From: an uncultured Chlorobiota bacterium
GTDB taxonomy: Bacteria; Bacteroidota; Ignavibacteria; UBA10030; UBA6906
Assembly (NCBI GenBank): GCA_900696645.1
Contig: CAADGV010000042.1
Coordinates: forward strand, 76,363-140,362
DNA length: 64,000 nucleotides
Direction: 5' to 3'
Shown here: positions 62,398 to 64,000 of the stretch, in pieces
Layout: every line of letters starts with the position of its first letter
Position numbering within the stretch: the stretch's first letter is position 1
Program-made: the position numbers and the translations under genes
Notes under the pieces: generated by a model
The model's input: only the letters and a program-made list of their open reading frames with translations
Databases searched by the model: none
Told to the model about the DNA's origin: nothing

Positions 62398-63881
62398 ATG
62401 ATCAAAATGTACAGTAGTATCCTTTTACTGATTGTTCTCCCTTTGATGGTCTTTGCCCAACCATCAATACCTTTTGAAGAACTGTTGATTCGCCACGAGC
62501 AGAACCCGCGCATCGGGATCGAGGCAAAACAACTGGCGCAAAGTCTCGGCCTTCCGAAAGCAATCCACTGCCGCAACAACACGCTCATCAATGCCATAGG
62601 AATCGAGAACGGCCAGCCCGTCTATGCCGTCATAACCGACGTTGCGCATCCGTTTGAAGGCGGAAAGGCTCTCTTCTATGATGAAGTTGTGAAGACAATT
62701 GACCTGTCCGGGGCAATCATCAATCCGACCGGCCCGGTCATCCTCGACAAGAACCGGACAAGAAGGGAATACTCGCGAAGTTCATTACTTAACGGGCGTA
62801 TGCTGTTGGTGCCGGATTGGACGGCAGACAGAGTGATGGCATTTGATCCGGTAACCGGCGATTTGGTGGACACGGCGTTCATACATTCCAGTCCGGGCAT
62901 TCTTGCTTCACCGAAGGAAGCGCGTCTAAGTCCGCGCCGTACGATTACTGTTTCTGATCAAATCTCTGATCTTGTGCAGGAATTTGATACCTCCGGCACG
63001 TATCTCAGGGCGTTCGCTCCGGCTGGCGGAGTTAACACCGCAATTCTCGACAACATCCGCGGGCATGCGTACAGGCCGAACGGCAATCTGCTTGTCACCG
63101 TTGCAAGCGGAGGAAATCAGAACGCGATTGCTCATTTTGATACGGGGGGAAACTATCTTGGCCGCCGAGCAGTAACGGCCCCAACAGTCCGTTCAACATT
63201 CTCATCCGCGACAATGACATTCTCATCACTGGAAGCAGCGCACCGCAGGGTGTAACCAGGTTCGATACGAACGGCACATATCTCTCACTCTGGGCCGGAA
63301 TTACGAACTTCCCTCAACAAATGAGCAAGATGTCGAACGGCAACTACGCGATTGCAAACTTCTCAGGCACCGGCCAGACAGGCGTTCGAATTCATGCTCC
63401 TGATGGGGCGTTTCTCCGCTTGCTTTCCGGAGTGACAGGAAACCGAGGAGTATATGAACTTCCCAGCGGGAATTTCCTCACAACGAACGGTGCCGGCCTT
63501 CACGAATTGGATACCAACGGAACGCTTGTCAGAACAATTCTGCTTTCTGCGAACCTGCAGTATATCAATCTTGTTGATCTTGCTACGACGAGTATCGATG
63601 AGCCGGATCCGATTCCGTCTTCGATTACATTGTTGCAGAACTATCCCAACCCCTTCAACCCGGCCACAACAATTGAGTATCATCTTCCAGCCGCAACACA
63701 CGTAACGCTGAAGGTGGTTGACTTGCTCGGGCGAGAAGTCGCAACGCTTGTGAACGAGAGACAACAGGCGGGAGTTTACAAAACGCCATTTGATGCGGGT
63801 CGGCTGACATCGGGCGTCTATTTCTACCGCCTGCAGGCCGGAAACAGCGTACAGACCAGAAGACTCGTATTGTTGAAATAA
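62398..63881 (+). pseudogene. Type IX secreted repeat protein, interrupted by a frameshift
   Basis: One gene now read in two frames. The first part (about 285 residues from MIKMYSSILLLIVL) has a signal peptide and NHL/WD-like beta repeats (VPDWTADRVMAFDPVTGD, FDTSGTYLRAFAPAGG); it ends prematurely at 63255. The second frame continues the same repeats (RFDTNGTYLSLWAGI) and ends in a complete type A sorting tail (NYPNPFNPATTIEYHLP ... LTSGVYFYRLQAG). The join fits loss of one base at a run of six G (63144-63149); with seven G the reading would be FDTGGKLSWPPSSNGPNSPF. Either a true pseudogene, phase variation, or a sequencing error. Confidence 0.85.
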
Positions 63882-63980
63882 GGAAACCTTTCCGGTAGGT
63901 GGTGGACAAAAGAGCGGTTATTTGGTAAGATGGACAGTCTGAGTAACCGGAAACAAGCCACCACAATCTATCGGAGAAAC

Positions 63981-64000
63981 ATGTGTATCACACGCATCGG
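63981..64000 (+). CDS. Possible gene start cut by the right edge
   Basis: An ATG preceded by GGAG seven bases upstream opens a frame (MCITRI) that is still open at the edge. Only six codons are visible, so no function can be given. It may equally be chance. Confidence 0.2.

Noticed and set aside
1-64000. tRNA and rRNA genes
   Set aside because: I looked for cloverleaf-like ends and conserved rRNA stretches in the gaps and saw none; a covariance-model search was not possible.

Overview
The window reads as chromosomal DNA of a Gram-negative bacterium of the Bacteroidota/Chlorobi/Ignavibacteriota (FCB) superphylum. The main reason is the last complete protein, which ends in a type IX secretion sorting tail (NYPNPFNPATTIEYHLP, then a Gly-Val-Tyr-Phe-Tyr-Arg stretch). 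A TonB-dependent receptor, TonB, an Mla lipid system and an Hc1-type histone fit the same group. An Ignavibacteria-like lineage is my best guess, inferred from family style and not from a marker-gene tree. Most of the window is moderately GC-rich; three stretches look foreign.

Layout. 1-6900 holds the first part of a subtilisin-like protease cut by the window edge, then an iron block on the minus strand: fur - feoA - feoA - feoB - FeoB-associated Cys-rich protein, followed by a FecA-like receptor; a Fur/PerR-type box precedes fur. 6900-11100 is a repeat-bearing spacer and a badly deleted Mu-like prophage: a repressor stump, a MuF head protein with a toxin-like C-terminus, a coupled acidic small protein that may be its immunity partner, tail genes with a programmed -1 frameshift site, and a tape-measure stump. 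11100-19100 is housekeeping: a deoxyhypusine-synthase-family enzyme, Hc1 histone, S21, a mutT-mutY-ogg2 'GO' oxidative-damage cluster, a saccharopine-dehydrogenase-family enzyme, YajQ and a cell-wall amidase.

19100-24000 is a second metal-uptake operon: a DtxR/MntR-type regulator, a membrane-anchored DtxR-FeoA fusion, a FeoB split into GTPase and permease genes, and an outer-membrane protein. 24100-27950 carries a LolA-like protein, a POT/MFS transporter and a type II restriction-modification pair of more AT-rich composition. 28000-43700 contains a GH13 amylase, a SirB1-like protein, TerC, HtpX, small membrane proteins, a rhomboid protease, a large HExxH peptidase, a sortilin-like propeller protein, an acetyltransferase, a DEAD-box helicase and TonB. 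43900-46600 is an AT-richer cassette (AraC regulator, membrane protein, O-methyltransferase).

46900-64000 holds mlaE-mlaF-mlaD, an M48 protease, RecQ, a toxin-antitoxin-like DUF6036 nucleotidyltransferase pair, a membrane-bound Fe-S oxidoreductase, PhzF, a DUF4905-like protein, RdgB, an amidohydrolase, RadA, and a type IX secreted protein broken by a frameshift at a poly-G tract.

The most unusual points are the MuF toxin/immunity pair, the overlooked frameshift product of the tail chaperone gene, and the membrane-tethered metal sensor built into the split-FeoB operon.
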